Source: Acidimicrobiaceae bacterium
Lineage (GTDB): Bacteria; Actinomycetota; Acidimicrobiia; Acidimicrobiales; Ilumatobacteraceae
NCBI GenBank assembly: GCA_016722025.1
Contig: JADKGZ010000021.1
Span: 17,107 to 81,106 of the forward strand
Direction of reading: 5' to 3'
Length of the DNA stretch: 64,000 nt
Below, piece after piece: positions 33,570 to 43,273 of this stretch. The position numbers and the translations under genes are program-made. Under the pieces are notes generated by a model. The model was given only the letters and a program-made list of their open reading frames with translations, was not told where the DNA came from and did not search any database. Position 1 is the stretch's first letter; every line of letters begins with the position of its first letter.

Positions 33570-35810
33570 CTACTGCTTACCCATCTCCGCGCGGTGTTCG
33601 GCAGTTCGGTCGGGGCCGGGGTCGTGGCCGATCAATTGCACCTCCACGCGATCCAGCGTGCCGGTGAACGGGAACGGCGATTCGTAGGTGGTCGCCACCG
33701 GCGCTCCGTTGTCGCAGCCGAGGTTCATCCCGCCGATCGGCATCCAGCCGCGGATGATCCGCGGGATCTCGACCGTGCCGACCACCACACCATCGACCTG
33801 CAGCTGCCCCTGGCCCGAGACGCGGTCCAGCTTGGTGAGGGTCCACGTGATCGTGTGGTCGCCGGGGGTCAGCGCGTCGACGCCACGTACCTCGTGGCGC
33901 TCGAGCGGAAAGTGGTAGTGGAAGCACGGCACACCGTCCTGCACGAACATCGCGTACCCGCCCCAACGGTCGCCGTCGGTGATCAGCGCACCCTCGCACC
34001 CGCCGCTCGGCACGGTGACGTGCGCGGTGATGATGTGGCTGGTGTTCTGCAGTTGTGGCGCCGAGTCCGACGGCACCCGCTCTAGCCCGGGCCACAGCGT
34101 CCAACTGGCACGCACGGGGCGCCGCTTACGGGTGCCACCGCCGGCCCGTTCGTCGACCGGCAGCACCTTGTACTTGGCGGCTTCCTCCCACCAACGCTCC
34201 ACGAGCGAGCGCAGCACGTCGGGGTGGCGCTCGGCGAGATCGACGGTCTCGGAGAAGTCGTCGTCGAGGTGATACAGCTCCCACCGGTCGTCATCGATCA
34301 GCGTGCGTGCGTCGTGCAGCGTGACCGCCTTCCACCCGTCGGCGACGATGCCGCGGTGCCCGAGCATCTCGAAGTGCTGCACCACCTTGCGCGTCGGGGC
34401 ATCGGGTTCGTGGAACGTGTACGTCATCGGCGTGCCGTGCAGCGGCATCTGTGCGATGCCGTTCACCGTTGTCGGCAGCGGTGCCGCAACGACATCGAGA
34501 ATGGTGGGCGTCAGGTCGCTGACGTGGTGGAACTGGTGCCGCAGCGAGCCGGCCGAGTCGGCGGCCAGCCCCGCTGGCCAGTGCACCACGAGCGGGTCGC
34601 GCACACCACCGCCATGGGTGTTCTGCTTGTAGAACTTGCACGGCGTGTTGCCGGCCATAGCCCAGCCCAGCGGGTAGTTGTTGAACCACTGCGTCTCGCC
34701 GATCTCGTCGATCTTGTCGATCGACTGCGCCAGCGTCATCGGCGCCCGCTCGAAGTAGCGGCCCTGGTGCAGCGTGCCGGCGTGGCTGCCCTCCTGCGAG
34801 GCGCCGTTGTCGCTCATCACCACGAAGATCGTGTTGGTCAGCGCGCCGATGCGCTCGAGCGTGTCGATCATCCGACCGATCTCGCGGTCGGTGTGCGTGA
34901 TCATCGCCGCGAACGCCGCCTGGAAGCGCACGTACAGCCGGCGCTCCTCGTCGGGCAGGTCGTCCCACACCGGCACGCCCGGATTGCGCGGCGGCAGCCG
35001 CGTCGTGCCGGGCACCAGGCCCATCGCCTGTTGGCGCGCAAGTCGGTCGGCGCGTGTGGCGTCCCACCCTTTCTCGAACACCGGCTCGTAGGCGTCGATC
35101 AGCTCCTTGGGCACGTGATGCGGCGAGTGGCCGGCGCCGAACGCGAGGTAGAGGAAGAACGGCTTGTCCGGCGCGACGGACTGCTGGTCGCTGACGAACT
35201 TCACCGCGTGGTCCATCAGATCGGTGGTGAGGTGGTAACCGGCCGTGTCGGGCGTCGCGACGTGGTGGTTGTCCTCGGTGAGGAACGGCTCCCAGTGGTT
35301 CATCGCGCCGTCCATGAACCCGTAGAAGCGATCGAAGCCGCGCTGGGTCGGCCACTGGTAGAAGGGGCCGGACGGGCCGGTGTGGTGCATCGGCGTGAGG
35401 TGCCACTTACCGACCGCGAAGCTGTTCCATCCCTGCTCGCGCAGGATCTCCGGCAGCATCGCCGCCTCGCGCGAGATGGCGCCGCGGTACCCGTCGAAGC
35501 CGAGGTCGTAGTTCGCCAGCGTGCCCATGCCCACCGCGTGATGGTTGCGACCGGTGAGCAGCGACGCCCGCGTCGGGGAGCACAGCGATGTGGTGTGGAA
35601 GTTCGTGTAGCGCAGCCCACCCGACGCGAGACGGTCGATGTTGGGCGTCGCGATCTCGGACCCGTAACACCCGAAATCGGAGTAGCCGACGTCATCGAAG
35701 ACGCAGTACACGACGTTCGGCGTGCCCGGCGGTGGTGTCGGCTCGGCCGGCCAGAACGGGTCCGACTCGACCATCGTGCGGCCAAGCCGACGCGACTCGT
35801 CACTCATCAT
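33570..35810 (-). CDS. Arylsulfatase-type sulfatase
   Basis: The protein has 746 residues. N-terminal metal ligands Asp39-Asp40 occur in CVFDDVGYSDFGCYG; the sulfatase signature CSPTRASLLTGR has Cys77 as the residue converted to formylglycine by a dedicated maturase (not in the window). Later blocks GKWHL and the Asp-Asn-Gly-Ala metal site (SDNGASQEG) are intact. The C-terminal 150 residues form an extra beta-rich domain, as in large arylsulfatases of actinobacteria and marine bacteria. No signal peptide is seen, so it is probably cytoplasmic. Substrate unknown. ATG 35810 or 35807. Confidence 0.92.
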   Translation of the reverse strand: MMSDESRRLGRTMVESDPFWPAEPTPPPGTPNVVYCVFDDVGYSDFGCYGSEIATPNIDRLASGGLRYTNFHTTSLCSPTRASLLTGRNHHAVGMGTLANYDLGFDGYRGAISREAAMLPEILREQGWNSFAVGKWHLTPMHHTGPSGPFYQWPTQRGFDRFYGFMDGAMNHWEPFLTEDNHHVATPDTAGYHLTTDLMDHAVKFVSDQQSVAPDKPFFLYLAFGAGHSPHHVPKELIDAYEPVFEKGWDATRADRLARQQAMGLVPGTTRLPPRNPGVPVWDDLPDEERRLYVRFQAAFAAMITHTDREIGRMIDTLERIGALTNTIFVVMSDNGASQEGSHAGTLHQGRYFERAPMTLAQSIDKIDEIGETQWFNNYPLGWAMAGNTPCKFYKQNTHGGGVRDPLVVHWPAGLAADSAGSLRHQFHHVSDLTPTILDVVAAPLPTTVNGIAQMPLHGTPMTYTFHEPDAPTRKVVQHFEMLGHRGIVADGWKAVTLHDARTLIDDDRWELYHLDDDFSETVDLAERHPDVLRSLVERWWEEAAKYKVLPVDERAGGGTRKRRPVRASWTLWPGLERVPSDSAPQLQNTSHIITAHVTVPSGGCEGALITDGDRWGGYAMFVQDGVPCFHYHFPLERHEVRGVDALTPGDHTITWTLTKLDRVSGQGQLQVDGVVVGTVEIPRIIRGWMPIGGMNLGCDNGAPVATTYESPFPFTGTLDRVEVQLIGHDPGPDRTAEHRAEMGKQ

Positions 35811-35930
35811 CGTCCCCCGATCGTGGATCTACCGGAGTACCCCAACGCCGGCCCGCCGAATCTACTTGGCGTCACCATGCAGCAGGAACGGACCCTCGAC
35901 GACCCGTCACGCCAGGCCGCTGGTCGCGGA

Positions 35931-36497
35931 TCAGACGGTACGGCCGAGGAAGTTGAGCATCTTCGTCTGCGCGTCGGCGCCTGGCACCGGCTTGACGGCC
36001 GCGGCCATCATTCCCGGCATCCGCAGCACGTCGTCGGGCAGCGCCTTCCACGTGGCCAGCGTGTGCTTCACGAGGGCCGAGTCGAGTCGCTCGTCGACCT
36101 TTGCCGTGCGAGCCATGTCCCACGTGTGCGGCACGAGATCGGCAGCCATGAAGCCGACCAGCGTGTCGACCGTCATCGGGCCGAAGCCGGGCCCGAACGG
36201 GTCGTGGGCGATCGACTCGAGCACGTGCGCGTGGTCGAGCACCTGCAACGTCTGGTCGCGCAGCTTGATCCAAGCACCCAGTGGGTCGGCGCCGAGCTTC
36301 GGGGTCGACTTCGGCCCCTTGCCGGTGGCGGCGAAGCTCTTGATCATCGCCAGGTTGCCCGCCGCGTGCTCGTAGACGTCCTTGCCGGTCCAGCCCGCAC
36401 ACGGTGCCTTGCGCGAGAAGGCAGTCGGTTTGGCCATCTTCAGGACGTGCTCGAAGGCGTAGACGGCAGACGTGTACAGACGAAGGTTAGTGCTCAT
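35931..36497 (-). CDS. DinB/mycothiol-dependent maleylpyruvate isomerase-fold protein
   Basis: The protein has 188 residues. The N-terminal WTGKDVYEHAAGNLAMI helix and a later PHTWDMARTAKVDERLD segment supply the His residues of the DinB-fold metal site seen in TIGR03086-type actinobacterial proteins. The family includes mycothiol-dependent enzymes, but most members have no assigned reaction. It lies upstream of the sulfatase gene on the same strand with a gap of 120 bases. Confidence 0.75.
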   Translation of the reverse strand: MSTNLRLYTSAVYAFEHVLKMAKPTAFSRKAPCAGWTGKDVYEHAAGNLAMIKSFAATGKGPKSTPKLGADPLGAWIKLRDQTLQVLDHAHVLESIAHDPFGPGFGPMTVDTLVGFMAADLVPHTWDMARTAKVDERLDSALVKHTLATWKALPDDVLRMPGMMAAAVKPVPGADAQTKMLNFLGRTV

Positions 36498-36662
36498 GCC
36501 CGAACGCTACTTCAGTCTCAAAAGCGGCCGAACGCCTCGCTCACAGCCAGTGACGGCCGACTCCTCGTCGCGTCTGCCGGCGGCGCGACGCGATCGAGCG
36601 ACGGAGCGTGACACCATCGCTCGACGGATGCAACGCGAGACCGCGTGTGTCATCTTGTCGCC

Positions 36663-37160
36663 ATGAGCCGAGCAGATGATCGAGTGTCGAACGTGACGGC
36701 CGGTGTGCTGTTGACCGCCGCCGGTCTTCACGTCGCATGGGGCGCGGGGTCGTCGTTTCCATTCCGCTCGACGGCTGAGTTGACGGAGAACGTCGTGGGC
36801 TCGCCACACCCTCCGTCCCGGTCAGCGTGCTTCAGCGTCGCAGTGCTGCTCGGTGGCATCGCCGCGGCCGTTGCCGTGAGGCCACATCTCACGGTGCATC
36901 GGCGGCTGCTCCAGCTCACCTCGGCCGTACTCGGGCTTCGGGCCATTGCCGGGTTCGCCGGGCGAACCGACGTGCTCGTGCCTGGAAGCACCTCGGCGTT
37001 GTTCCGGCGCCGCGACCGTCAGATCTTCGCTCCCCTCTGCGCGCTGCTGTCAGCCGGAGTGTGGTCGTCGTCACGACGCTCGTCGCCCAAGACCGTCTCC
37101 CGAGATGCAGAGGCAGGCTCATCCTGTAGGCAGAGGTGGGTCGGTGGAATGCGGGCGTAG
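36663..37160 (+). CDS. DUF3995-type integral membrane protein
   Basis: The protein has 165 residues and four hydrophobic segments. HVAWGAGSSFPF near the N-terminus and PLCALLSAG near the fourth segment fit DUF3995 proteins, whose function is unknown. ATG 36663 is used; the frame extends 18 bases further to a GTG. It ends ten bases before the sensor kinase gene and may be co-transcribed with the two-component system. Confidence 0.65.
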   Translation: MSRADDRVSNVTAGVLLTAAGLHVAWGAGSSFPFRSTAELTENVVGSPHPPSRSACFSVAVLLGGIAAAVAVRPHLTVHRRLLQLTSAVLGLRAIAGFAGRTDVLVPGSTSALFRRRDRQIFAPLCALLSAGVWSSSRRSSPKTVSRDAEAGSSCRQRWVGGMRA

Positions 37161-37169
37161 GGTCGCGGG

Positions 37170-38399
37170 GTGGCCGTCCGTGTTGTCCTGAATCGCTGGC
37201 GGTCGTGGCTCTCCCGTCGCCGACGCGGGCTGGTCGACGGCACGCTGATGTGCGCGTGGCTGCTGATCGGTGCCGTGCATCTCGTCCGGCCCTCGTCGAC
37301 CTTGTGGGCCGACTTCCCGACGCCACCCTTCACCGCACCCGACGTGGTCGCGTGGCTGCTGTTCGCTGGGGTGTGCGTTCCGCTGTACTGGTGGCGGCGC
37401 CGACCGGTGACGGCGTTCATGATGTCGTGGACGGCACTGGTCGCGTTGATCATCGGCGACTACATGGTCGGCTGGATGCCATTCGTCGCGTGGATCCTGC
37501 TCTACGGAGTCGGAGCGTTCTCGTCGCGGCGTGGTGCCGTGGGGGTGAGCGGCCTCGTGGTGTTCGGGCTCCTCGTTGCCTGGGCGACCGACTATCCGTT
37601 CTTCGACGCCACTGCGGTCGCACGCAACCTGGTGCTGATGGGCGGATGCCTGGGGTTGGGGCTGGTCGCCGGCGCAACGAAGCGCAATGCCGGGATGAGA
37701 GTCGAGCTTGCCGAGCAGCGCACGCTCGTTGCGTCGGAGCGGGCCCACGCCTCGGTCATCGAGGAGCGACTCCGGCTTGCACGAGAGCTCCACGACATCG
37801 TGGCGCACTCGATGAGTGTGATCAACGTGCAGGCATCGATGGGCTCGGCAGCGTTCGATGCACAACCCGAGCACACACGTCAGGCACTGGCCAACATCGA
37901 GCAGACGAGTCGTGACACGCTGACAGAGCTGCGCGGGCTTCTCGGCGTGCTGCGGCGCGAGGACGGTTCGCGCGCCGAGGTGAGGCCCGCTCCATCACTC
38001 CGCGACGTTGGCGCGCTCGCTGCACACCTCGAAAGCGTCGGAGTTGCTGTCACCATCGAGGCCGACGGCCTGCTCGAACTACCGGCTGTCGCGGATGCGT
38101 TTGCGTATCGGATCGTTCAGGAGGCACTGACGAACGTGTTGAAGCACGCCAACGCCTCCAACGTGCATGTGTCGCTGCACGACGACGGTGAGGTCATGGA
38201 CATCGTGGTACGCGACAACGGCCACGCGCCGGAATGCCGATCCGGCGATCGCACCATCGGCCATGGCCTGGTCGGGATGAGCGAGCGCGCAGCAGCGTTC
38301 GGTGGCACCGTCGAGGCCGGCCCGTCGGTTGGTGGAGGGTTCAGAGTGCACGCCACGGTCCCGCACCCTGTTGCGAGCGTTGTCGAGGCCGACTCATGA
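37170..38399 (+). CDS. Sensor histidine kinase, NarL/DesK-type
   Basis: The protein has 409 residues with GTG start. About five or six membrane segments (22-170) are followed by a coiled linker, a HisKA_3 dimerisation domain with the phospho-acceptor in RLARELHDIVAHSMSVI (His208), and a HATPase domain with an N-box EALTNVLKHANA. The signal sensed is unknown; the N-terminal membrane part has no large extracellular loop. The stop overlaps the ATG of the response regulator gene (ATGA), so the two form a two-component pair. Confidence 0.93.
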   Translation: MAVRVVLNRWRSWLSRRRRGLVDGTLMCAWLLIGAVHLVRPSSTLWADFPTPPFTAPDVVAWLLFAGVCVPLYWWRRRPVTAFMMSWTALVALIIGDYMVGWMPFVAWILLYGVGAFSSRRGAVGVSGLVVFGLLVAWATDYPFFDATAVARNLVLMGGCLGLGLVAGATKRNAGMRVELAEQRTLVASERAHASVIEERLRLARELHDIVAHSMSVINVQASMGSAAFDAQPEHTRQALANIEQTSRDTLTELRGLLGVLRREDGSRAEVRPAPSLRDVGALAAHLESVGVAVTIEADGLLELPAVADAFAYRIVQEALTNVLKHANASNVHVSLHDDGEVMDIVVRDNGHAPECRSGDRTIGHGLVGMSERAAAFGGTVEAGPSVGGGFRVHATVPHPVASVVEADS

Positions 38400-39064
38400 T
38401 CCGGGTGCTCGTCGTCGATGATCAGGACCTGGTGCGAGAAGGTTTCGCCGTCATGCTGTCGCTGTGTGACGACATCGAGGTCGTCGGGCAGGCGAGCGAT
38501 GGGAGCGAAGCCCTCGCCGTTGCGATCCACGAACGTCCCGATGTCGTGCTGATGGACATTCGCATGCCGGTGATGGACGGTCTCGAAGCAACCCGACGAC
38601 TCGGCGCCGACAGCCGAACGGCATCGTGCAAGGTGGTGATCCTCACCACCTTCGATCTCGACGAGTACGTCTTCGAAGCACTCAGGCTCGGCGCCTCCGG
38701 GTTCCTTCTGAAGGACACGAGACGCGATCAGCTCATCGACGCAATCCGAGTCGTCGCTGCGGGCGAAGCGTTGCTCTCACCACGCATCACCCGCACGATC
38801 ATCGAGGAGTTCACGAGTCGACCGTCGATCGACACCGCCAAGGCGAAGCTGCTCGAAACGATCACCGAGCGCGAGCGCGATGTGCTGCTCTCGGTGGCTC
38901 GTGGCGCATCGAACGCGGAGATCGCCGAAGCACTGTTCATGGGCGCCGGCACCGTGAAGACGCACGTGAGCCACCTGCTCACCAAACTCGATGCGAGAGA
39001 CCGAGCACAACTGGTGGTGTTCGCCTACGAGTCGGGCTTCATACGCGCCGGCCGGGACGAGTAG
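38396..39064 (+). CDS. LuxR/NarL-type response regulator
   Basis: The protein has 222 residues. The receiver domain has Asp9-Asp10, the phosphorylation site Asp54 in VLMDIRMPVMDG, and Lys in FLLKDTRR. The C-terminal LuxR-type HTH is ITERERDVLLSVARGASNAEIAEAL with the recognition helix TVKTHVSHLLTKL. It is coupled to the upstream kinase gene. Possible targets are not visible in the window. Confidence 0.95.
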   Translation: MIRVLVVDDQDLVREGFAVMLSLCDDIEVVGQASDGSEALAVAIHERPDVVLMDIRMPVMDGLEATRRLGADSRTASCKVVILTTFDLDEYVFEALRLGASGFLLKDTRRDQLIDAIRVVAAGEALLSPRITRTIIEEFTSRPSIDTAKAKLLETITERERDVLLSVARGASNAEIAEALFMGAGTVKTHVSHLLTKLDARDRAQLVVFAYESGFIRAGRDE

Positions 39065-39147
39065 CCGCAGCCACGCCACCGGCCGGCCGGCTTCGCGGCG
39101 CGTGACGGCGCGTGACGGCGAGCGACGCGCGACGTACGGTGATCGAC

Positions 39148-40581
39148 GTGAGCGAACAACACGACGAACGCGGGATGACCGGCACCGAAGCCATGATGTG
39201 GCACATCGAGGCCGACCCCTGGATGTCGCCGAGCGGAGGGTCGATCACCATCTTCGACCGGCCGCTCGACGTTCCCCGGCTTCGGCGGCTGATGACCAAC
39301 GCCGTCAACAACGTGCCGCGGCTGCGCCAACGGGTGGTCGAGCCGGCAACGCCGCTGGGCACGCCCCACTGGACGACCGATCACGAGCTCGACCTCGACT
39401 GGCACGTGCGCCACATCGGCGCGCCCGGCGAGGGCACGCTGCGCGACCTGCTCGACTGGACGGCTCCGTGGCTGCAGGACCCGTACGACCGCACCCGGCC
39501 GCTGTGGCAGTACGTCGCCATCGACAAGCTCGCCGACGGCCGCGGTGCGCTGGCGATGAAGCTGCACCACGTCGTCACCGACGGGTACGGAGCAGTGCGG
39601 ATGGCGGGCGCCTACACCACCAAGAACCCCGACGACGAGGACCCGGTCGAGATCGACGTGGCGGCACTGCTTGCCGCCCAGACCGACCTGCCGCCGGGGC
39701 TCGCGGAGCAGGTGCGCGGTGCGGTGGCCGGCGCCCTGCGCGTGCCGGCCGGTGCGACGCGGGCGATCGCCCATGCGTTCGCTCACCCGGAACGATTGGC
39801 GGCGCTGCGCAAGCAGCTCGACGACCTCACTCGCACCGCGTCCGACACGATGCACGGCGCCGGTTCACCGCTGTGGACCACCCGATCGCGGCGCCGCCAC
39901 CTGGAGGCGTTGCACGTGCCGTTCGAGGCCGCCCACGACGCAGCGAAGGCGTTGCAGGGCAGCCTGAACGACTTCTTCGTCGCCGGCGCGGTCGACGGCG
40001 CGGCGCGCTACCACGACGAGCTGGGCGCGACCCTGGAACGGCTGCACATCTCCTTTGTGGTGAGCACCCGCGGCGCGGCAACGGGGCCGCAGAACGCGTT
40101 CACGCCGGTGCCCGTCGATGTGCCCACCGGGCCCATGTCGCCGGCCGAGCGGTTCGCCGTCGTGCGCGATCTGCTGCACAGCCGACGCGAGGAGGTGCAC
40201 GGTGGTGGCCCGATCGCCAACGTGGCAGTGGTGGCGAACCTGCTGCCCACCTCGGTGGTCACCAGCATCGCTCGCAGCCAGGCAGCGCACATCGACTTCG
40301 CGACGAGCAACCTGCCCGGCTTCCTGGGCGACTCGTACGTGGCGGGCGCTCGCGTCGAGCACACCTACGTGTTCGGTCCGGTGGCGGGCACCGCGTTCAA
40401 CCTCACCGCCTACTCCACCGCCGGCAGCCTCGACCTCGGAATCCAGATCGATCCCGCCGCGGTCGCCGAGCCTGCCCGCTTGCGGGCCTGCATGGAAGCC
40501 GCCTACGCCGACCTCGTCGCCACCGCCACCCCACCGCGCCGCCGCGCCACGAAGCCGACGAAGCGGGCACCGAGTCGCTGA
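39148..40581 (+). CDS. Wax ester synthase/diacylglycerol acyltransferase (WS/DGAT) family protein
   Basis: The protein has about 477 residues. The catalytic motif HHVVTDG (about 140-146) and the C-terminal WS/DGAT C-domain (SNLPGFLGDSYVAGARVEH and TAYSTAGSLDLGIQID) are both present. These enzymes make storage wax esters or triacylglycerol from acyl-CoA. The start is uncertain: GTG 39148, ATG 39175 or the longer GTG 39112 are all in frame; the conserved region begins at MTGTEAMMWHIE. It follows the response regulator by about 80 bases. Confidence 0.88.
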   Translation: MSEQHDERGMTGTEAMMWHIEADPWMSPSGGSITIFDRPLDVPRLRRLMTNAVNNVPRLRQRVVEPATPLGTPHWTTDHELDLDWHVRHIGAPGEGTLRDLLDWTAPWLQDPYDRTRPLWQYVAIDKLADGRGALAMKLHHVVTDGYGAVRMAGAYTTKNPDDEDPVEIDVAALLAAQTDLPPGLAEQVRGAVAGALRVPAGATRAIAHAFAHPERLAALRKQLDDLTRTASDTMHGAGSPLWTTRSRRRHLEALHVPFEAAHDAAKALQGSLNDFFVAGAVDGAARYHDELGATLERLHISFVVSTRGAATGPQNAFTPVPVDVPTGPMSPAERFAVVRDLLHSRREEVHGGGPIANVAVVANLLPTSVVTSIARSQAAHIDFATSNLPGFLGDSYVAGARVEHTYVFGPVAGTAFNLTAYSTAGSLDLGIQIDPAAVAEPARLRACMEAAYADLVATATPPRRRATKPTKRAPSR

Positions 40582-40608
40582 GGACACCCCCACACGGCGG
40601 GCCGTTGA

Positions 40609-41697
40609 TCAGCTGCCGGGGATGAGCACCGGCTTGATGGTGCCGCCGGCCAGCGACGATGCTTCGGCCTCGTTGATGCGGCTCATCGGGTACTGCTCGA
40701 TGAGGCGATCGAACGGGAAGCGGCCGGCCTGCCACAGCTCGATCATGCGCGGGATGAACACATGCGGGTCGGCGCTGCCTTCGAGGATGCCGAGCGCGGT
40801 CTTGCCGACCAGCGCCGAACCATCGAGCACCAGGTCGCCCAACTGCACCCCTACGTAGCCGCACACACCGGTCATCCGCAGGCAGGCGAGCGCGGTCTTC
40901 ATGACGGCCGGCACGCCCGTGGTGTCGAACGAGTACTGCGCGCCACCGCCGGTGACCCGTTGGATCTCGCCCAGCAGATCGGCGTCGTTGCCGTGGAACG
41001 TGTGCGTGGCGCCCAACTCGAGCGCCAGCGCGAGGCGGTGCTGCTGCAGGTCGACCGCGATGATCGTGGTCGCACCGGCGACAACGCCGGCCATCACTGC
41101 CGCCAGGCCCACCGCGCCGACGCCGAACACCACCAGGCTCGTGCCCGGCTGCACCTTCATCGCCACCAAGATCGAGCCGGCACCAGTTTGGATGCCGCAA
41201 CCCAGCGGCCCCATCAGCGCCAGCGGCAGCGACTTGTCGACCACCACCACGTTGCGATCGGACGCGAGGCAGTGCGAGGCGAACGACGACTGGCCGAACC
41301 AACGCGTCGCCACTTCGGCACCGCTCGCATCGGTGGCGCCGGTGGTGCCGTCGAGGTTGCGGCCCGACAGGTTGCGCGGCATGAACGTCGCGCAGTACGC
41401 GGGCTGGCCGGCCAGGCAGTTGGCGCACTCGCGGCACGAATCGAACGACAGCACCACATGATCGCCGACGGCCACGCTGGTGACCGCCGAGCCGACGACC
41501 TCGACGACACCAGAGCCTTCGTGGCCGGTGACGATGGGCGTGGGCGCATACCCCACGCGGGGCAGCACATCGGTGTGGCACATGCCCGCGCCGACGATGC
41601 GCACCAACACCTCGTGCGGGCCCGGCGCAGCCAGCTCCAGCGTCTCGATGACCAGCGGCCCTGCCGGGTCGCGCAGCACTGCGGCTTCGATCTGCAT
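40609..41697 (-). CDS. Zinc-dependent alcohol dehydrogenase (aryl-alcohol/class III type)
   Basis: The protein has 362 residues. Catalytic zinc ligands are Cys40 and His59-Glu60 (GHEGSGVVE); structural zinc cysteines are at 88, 91, 94 and 102. The NAD-binding Rossmann motif GVGAVGLAAV lies near 195. It belongs to the medium-chain dehydrogenase family and most resembles aryl-alcohol or formaldehyde dehydrogenases. ATG 41697 has a GGGGG ribosome site; an upstream in-frame start at 41733 is less likely. Substrate not predictable. Confidence 0.92.
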   Translation of the reverse strand: MQIEAAVLRDPAGPLVIETLELAAPGPHEVLVRIVGAGMCHTDVLPRVGYAPTPIVTGHEGSGVVEVVGSAVTSVAVGDHVVLSFDSCRECANCLAGQPAYCATFMPRNLSGRNLDGTTGATDASGAEVATRWFGQSSFASHCLASDRNVVVVDKSLPLALMGPLGCGIQTGAGSILVAMKVQPGTSLVVFGVGAVGLAAVMAGVVAGATTIIAVDLQQHRLALALELGATHTFHGNDADLLGEIQRVTGGGAQYSFDTTGVPAVMKTALACLRMTGVCGYVGVQLGDLVLDGSALVGKTALGILEGSADPHVFIPRMIELWQAGRFPFDRLIEQYPMSRINEAEASSLAGGTIKPVLIPGS

Positions 41698-41841
41698 GAT
41701 GCCCCCTTCGTCTCGACGGCCGAAACCGCCCATCGACGGCCACCCCGGCCGTCACGCTTCCTCGCGGACCATAGCCCCCACCAACCGACGACATCGGCTG
41801 GGACGCACGGCCCGCCACCGTGCGCCGGTAGCTTGCGTGTC

Positions 41842-42495
41842 ATGGCGGCGAACCCGAAGCCACAGCGCACCGCCGACGTGTCTGGCACGCCGACCGATGC
41901 ATCGACGGTCTTGGGCATCGTCGCTCAGCGCCTGCACTCCGAGCTGCACAACATCAACTGGCGCACCAGCCTGTTCGTCGCCTTGGCCAACTGCGTGCCG
42001 GCGCCGGCGGGCATTCGACTGCGTACCCAGTTGCTCCGCGCCGCGGGGATGCGCATGGGCACCGGCAGTGCGGTCGGTGGGCGCTTGCGACTGGTCGGCG
42101 AGGGTAGGGCCAGGGCGTCGCGGGTCACCATGGGCAGGAACTGCTGGATCAACGACTCGTGCAGCATCGACGCCAGCGACACCATCACGATGGGCGACGG
42201 CGTCGCGTTCGGGCACGAAGTGATGCTCATCACGTCGACGCACGAGATCGGCCCGCATCAGTACCGTGCGGGGAAGGACACGACCCAGCCGATCACGATC
42301 GGCGACGGTGTGTGGATCGGAGCCCGTGCGGTGGTGCTGCCCGGTGTCACCATCGGCAACGGTTCGATCGTGGCCGCCGGTGCGGTGGTCAATCGCCCCG
42401 TCGGTTCCAACGTCCTCGTCGCCGGTGTTCCGGCTCGCTTCGTGAAGCACCTCGACGCGCCCGCATCGGCATCGGGCGTACAGTCGAGCGCGTGA
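41842..42495 (+). CDS. Hexapeptide-repeat O-acetyltransferase
   Basis: The protein has 217 residues. The C-terminal half is a left-handed beta-helix with repeats such as ITIGDGVWIGARAVVLPGVTIGNG and VLVAGVPARFVKH, as in maltose/nodulation-type O-acetyltransferases (LbH_MAT-like), with the catalytic His in TSTHEIGP. The N-terminal 60 residues are helical. It would acetylate a sugar or lipid-linked sugar. The stop overlaps the GTG of the methyltransferase gene (GTGA). Confidence 0.85.
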   Translation: MAANPKPQRTADVSGTPTDASTVLGIVAQRLHSELHNINWRTSLFVALANCVPAPAGIRLRTQLLRAAGMRMGTGSAVGGRLRLVGEGRARASRVTMGRNCWINDSCSIDASDTITMGDGVAFGHEVMLITSTHEIGPHQYRAGKDTTQPITIGDGVWIGARAVVLPGVTIGNGSIVAAGAVVNRPVGSNVLVAGVPARFVKHLDAPASASGVQSSA

Positions 42496-43250
42496 GCTTT
42501 CGAGTCGGAGCATCGTCGTACGACCGCTTCATGGGCAGGTACTCCGTGCCGCTCGCACCGCGCTTCGCCGACCTCGCATCGGTGGTAGCAGGCCAACGCG
42601 TGGTCGACGTCGGCTGCGGCCCCGGCGCTCTCACCGCCGAGCTCGTCGTGCGCGTCGGAGCGGCAGCGGTGGCCGCGGTCGACCCGTCGGAGTCGTTCGT
42701 CGCCGCGGCGCAGGAACGACACCCGACCGTCGAGGTGCACCGGGCCGCCGCCGAGCAGCTGCCGTTCGAGGACGACAGCTTCGACGCCGCAGTCGCGCAG
42801 CTGGTGGTGCACTTCATGGCCGACCCCATCGCCGGCCTGCGCGAGATGGCGCGCGTCACCCGGCCCGACGGTGTGGTGGCGGCGTGTGTGTGGGACCACC
42901 AGGGTGGCTCTGGCCCACTCAGTCTCTTCTGGCGAGCCGTACATGATCTTGACGCGTCGTTCGCCGGTGAAGCCGGCTTGGCGGGTGCCGGCGACGGCCA
43001 ACTGGTGCGCTTGTTTCGCGAGGCCGGTCTGCGCCAGGTGGAACAGCACCTGCTCTGGGTTGCCGTCGAGCACGAGAGCTTCGAGGAGTGGTGGGAACCG
43101 TTCACGCTGGGCGTTGGCCCGGCGGGCGCGTACGTTGCCGGCCTCGATGCAGCGGGGCGAGCGCGCCTGCGCGAGCAGTGCCACAGGCTGGCCCCTGCGG
43201 CACCGTTCGTCGTGGAAGCGGCCGCATGGGCGGCGCGAGCCGTCGTGTGA
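42492..43250 (+). CDS. Class I SAM-dependent methyltransferase
   Basis: The protein has 252 residues with GTG start. Motif I is VVDVGCGPGALTAEL, acidic post-I VDPSESF, motif II LPFEDDSFDAAVAQL, motif III ARVTRPDGVVAACVW. It is a UbiE-like small-molecule methyltransferase, coupled to the acetyltransferase gene by a 4-base overlap, so both may modify the same metabolite or envelope sugar. Confidence 0.88.
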   Translation: MSFRVGASSYDRFMGRYSVPLAPRFADLASVVAGQRVVDVGCGPGALTAELVVRVGAAAVAAVDPSESFVAAAQERHPTVEVHRAAAEQLPFEDDSFDAAVAQLVVHFMADPIAGLREMARVTRPDGVVAACVWDHQGGSGPLSLFWRAVHDLDASFAGEAGLAGAGDGQLVRLFREAGLRQVEQHLLWVAVEHESFEEWWEPFTLGVGPAGAYVAGLDAAGRARLREQCHRLAPAAPFVVEAAAWAARAVV

Positions 43251-43273
43251 TCAGCGCGGCGGTGGCACAACGC

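Noticed and set aside
34224..36611. 795-residue plus-strand frame opposite the sulfatase gene
   Set aside because: It mirrors the sulfatase codons, is Arg/Val/His-rich and has no motif; the sulfatase has complete catalytic residues.
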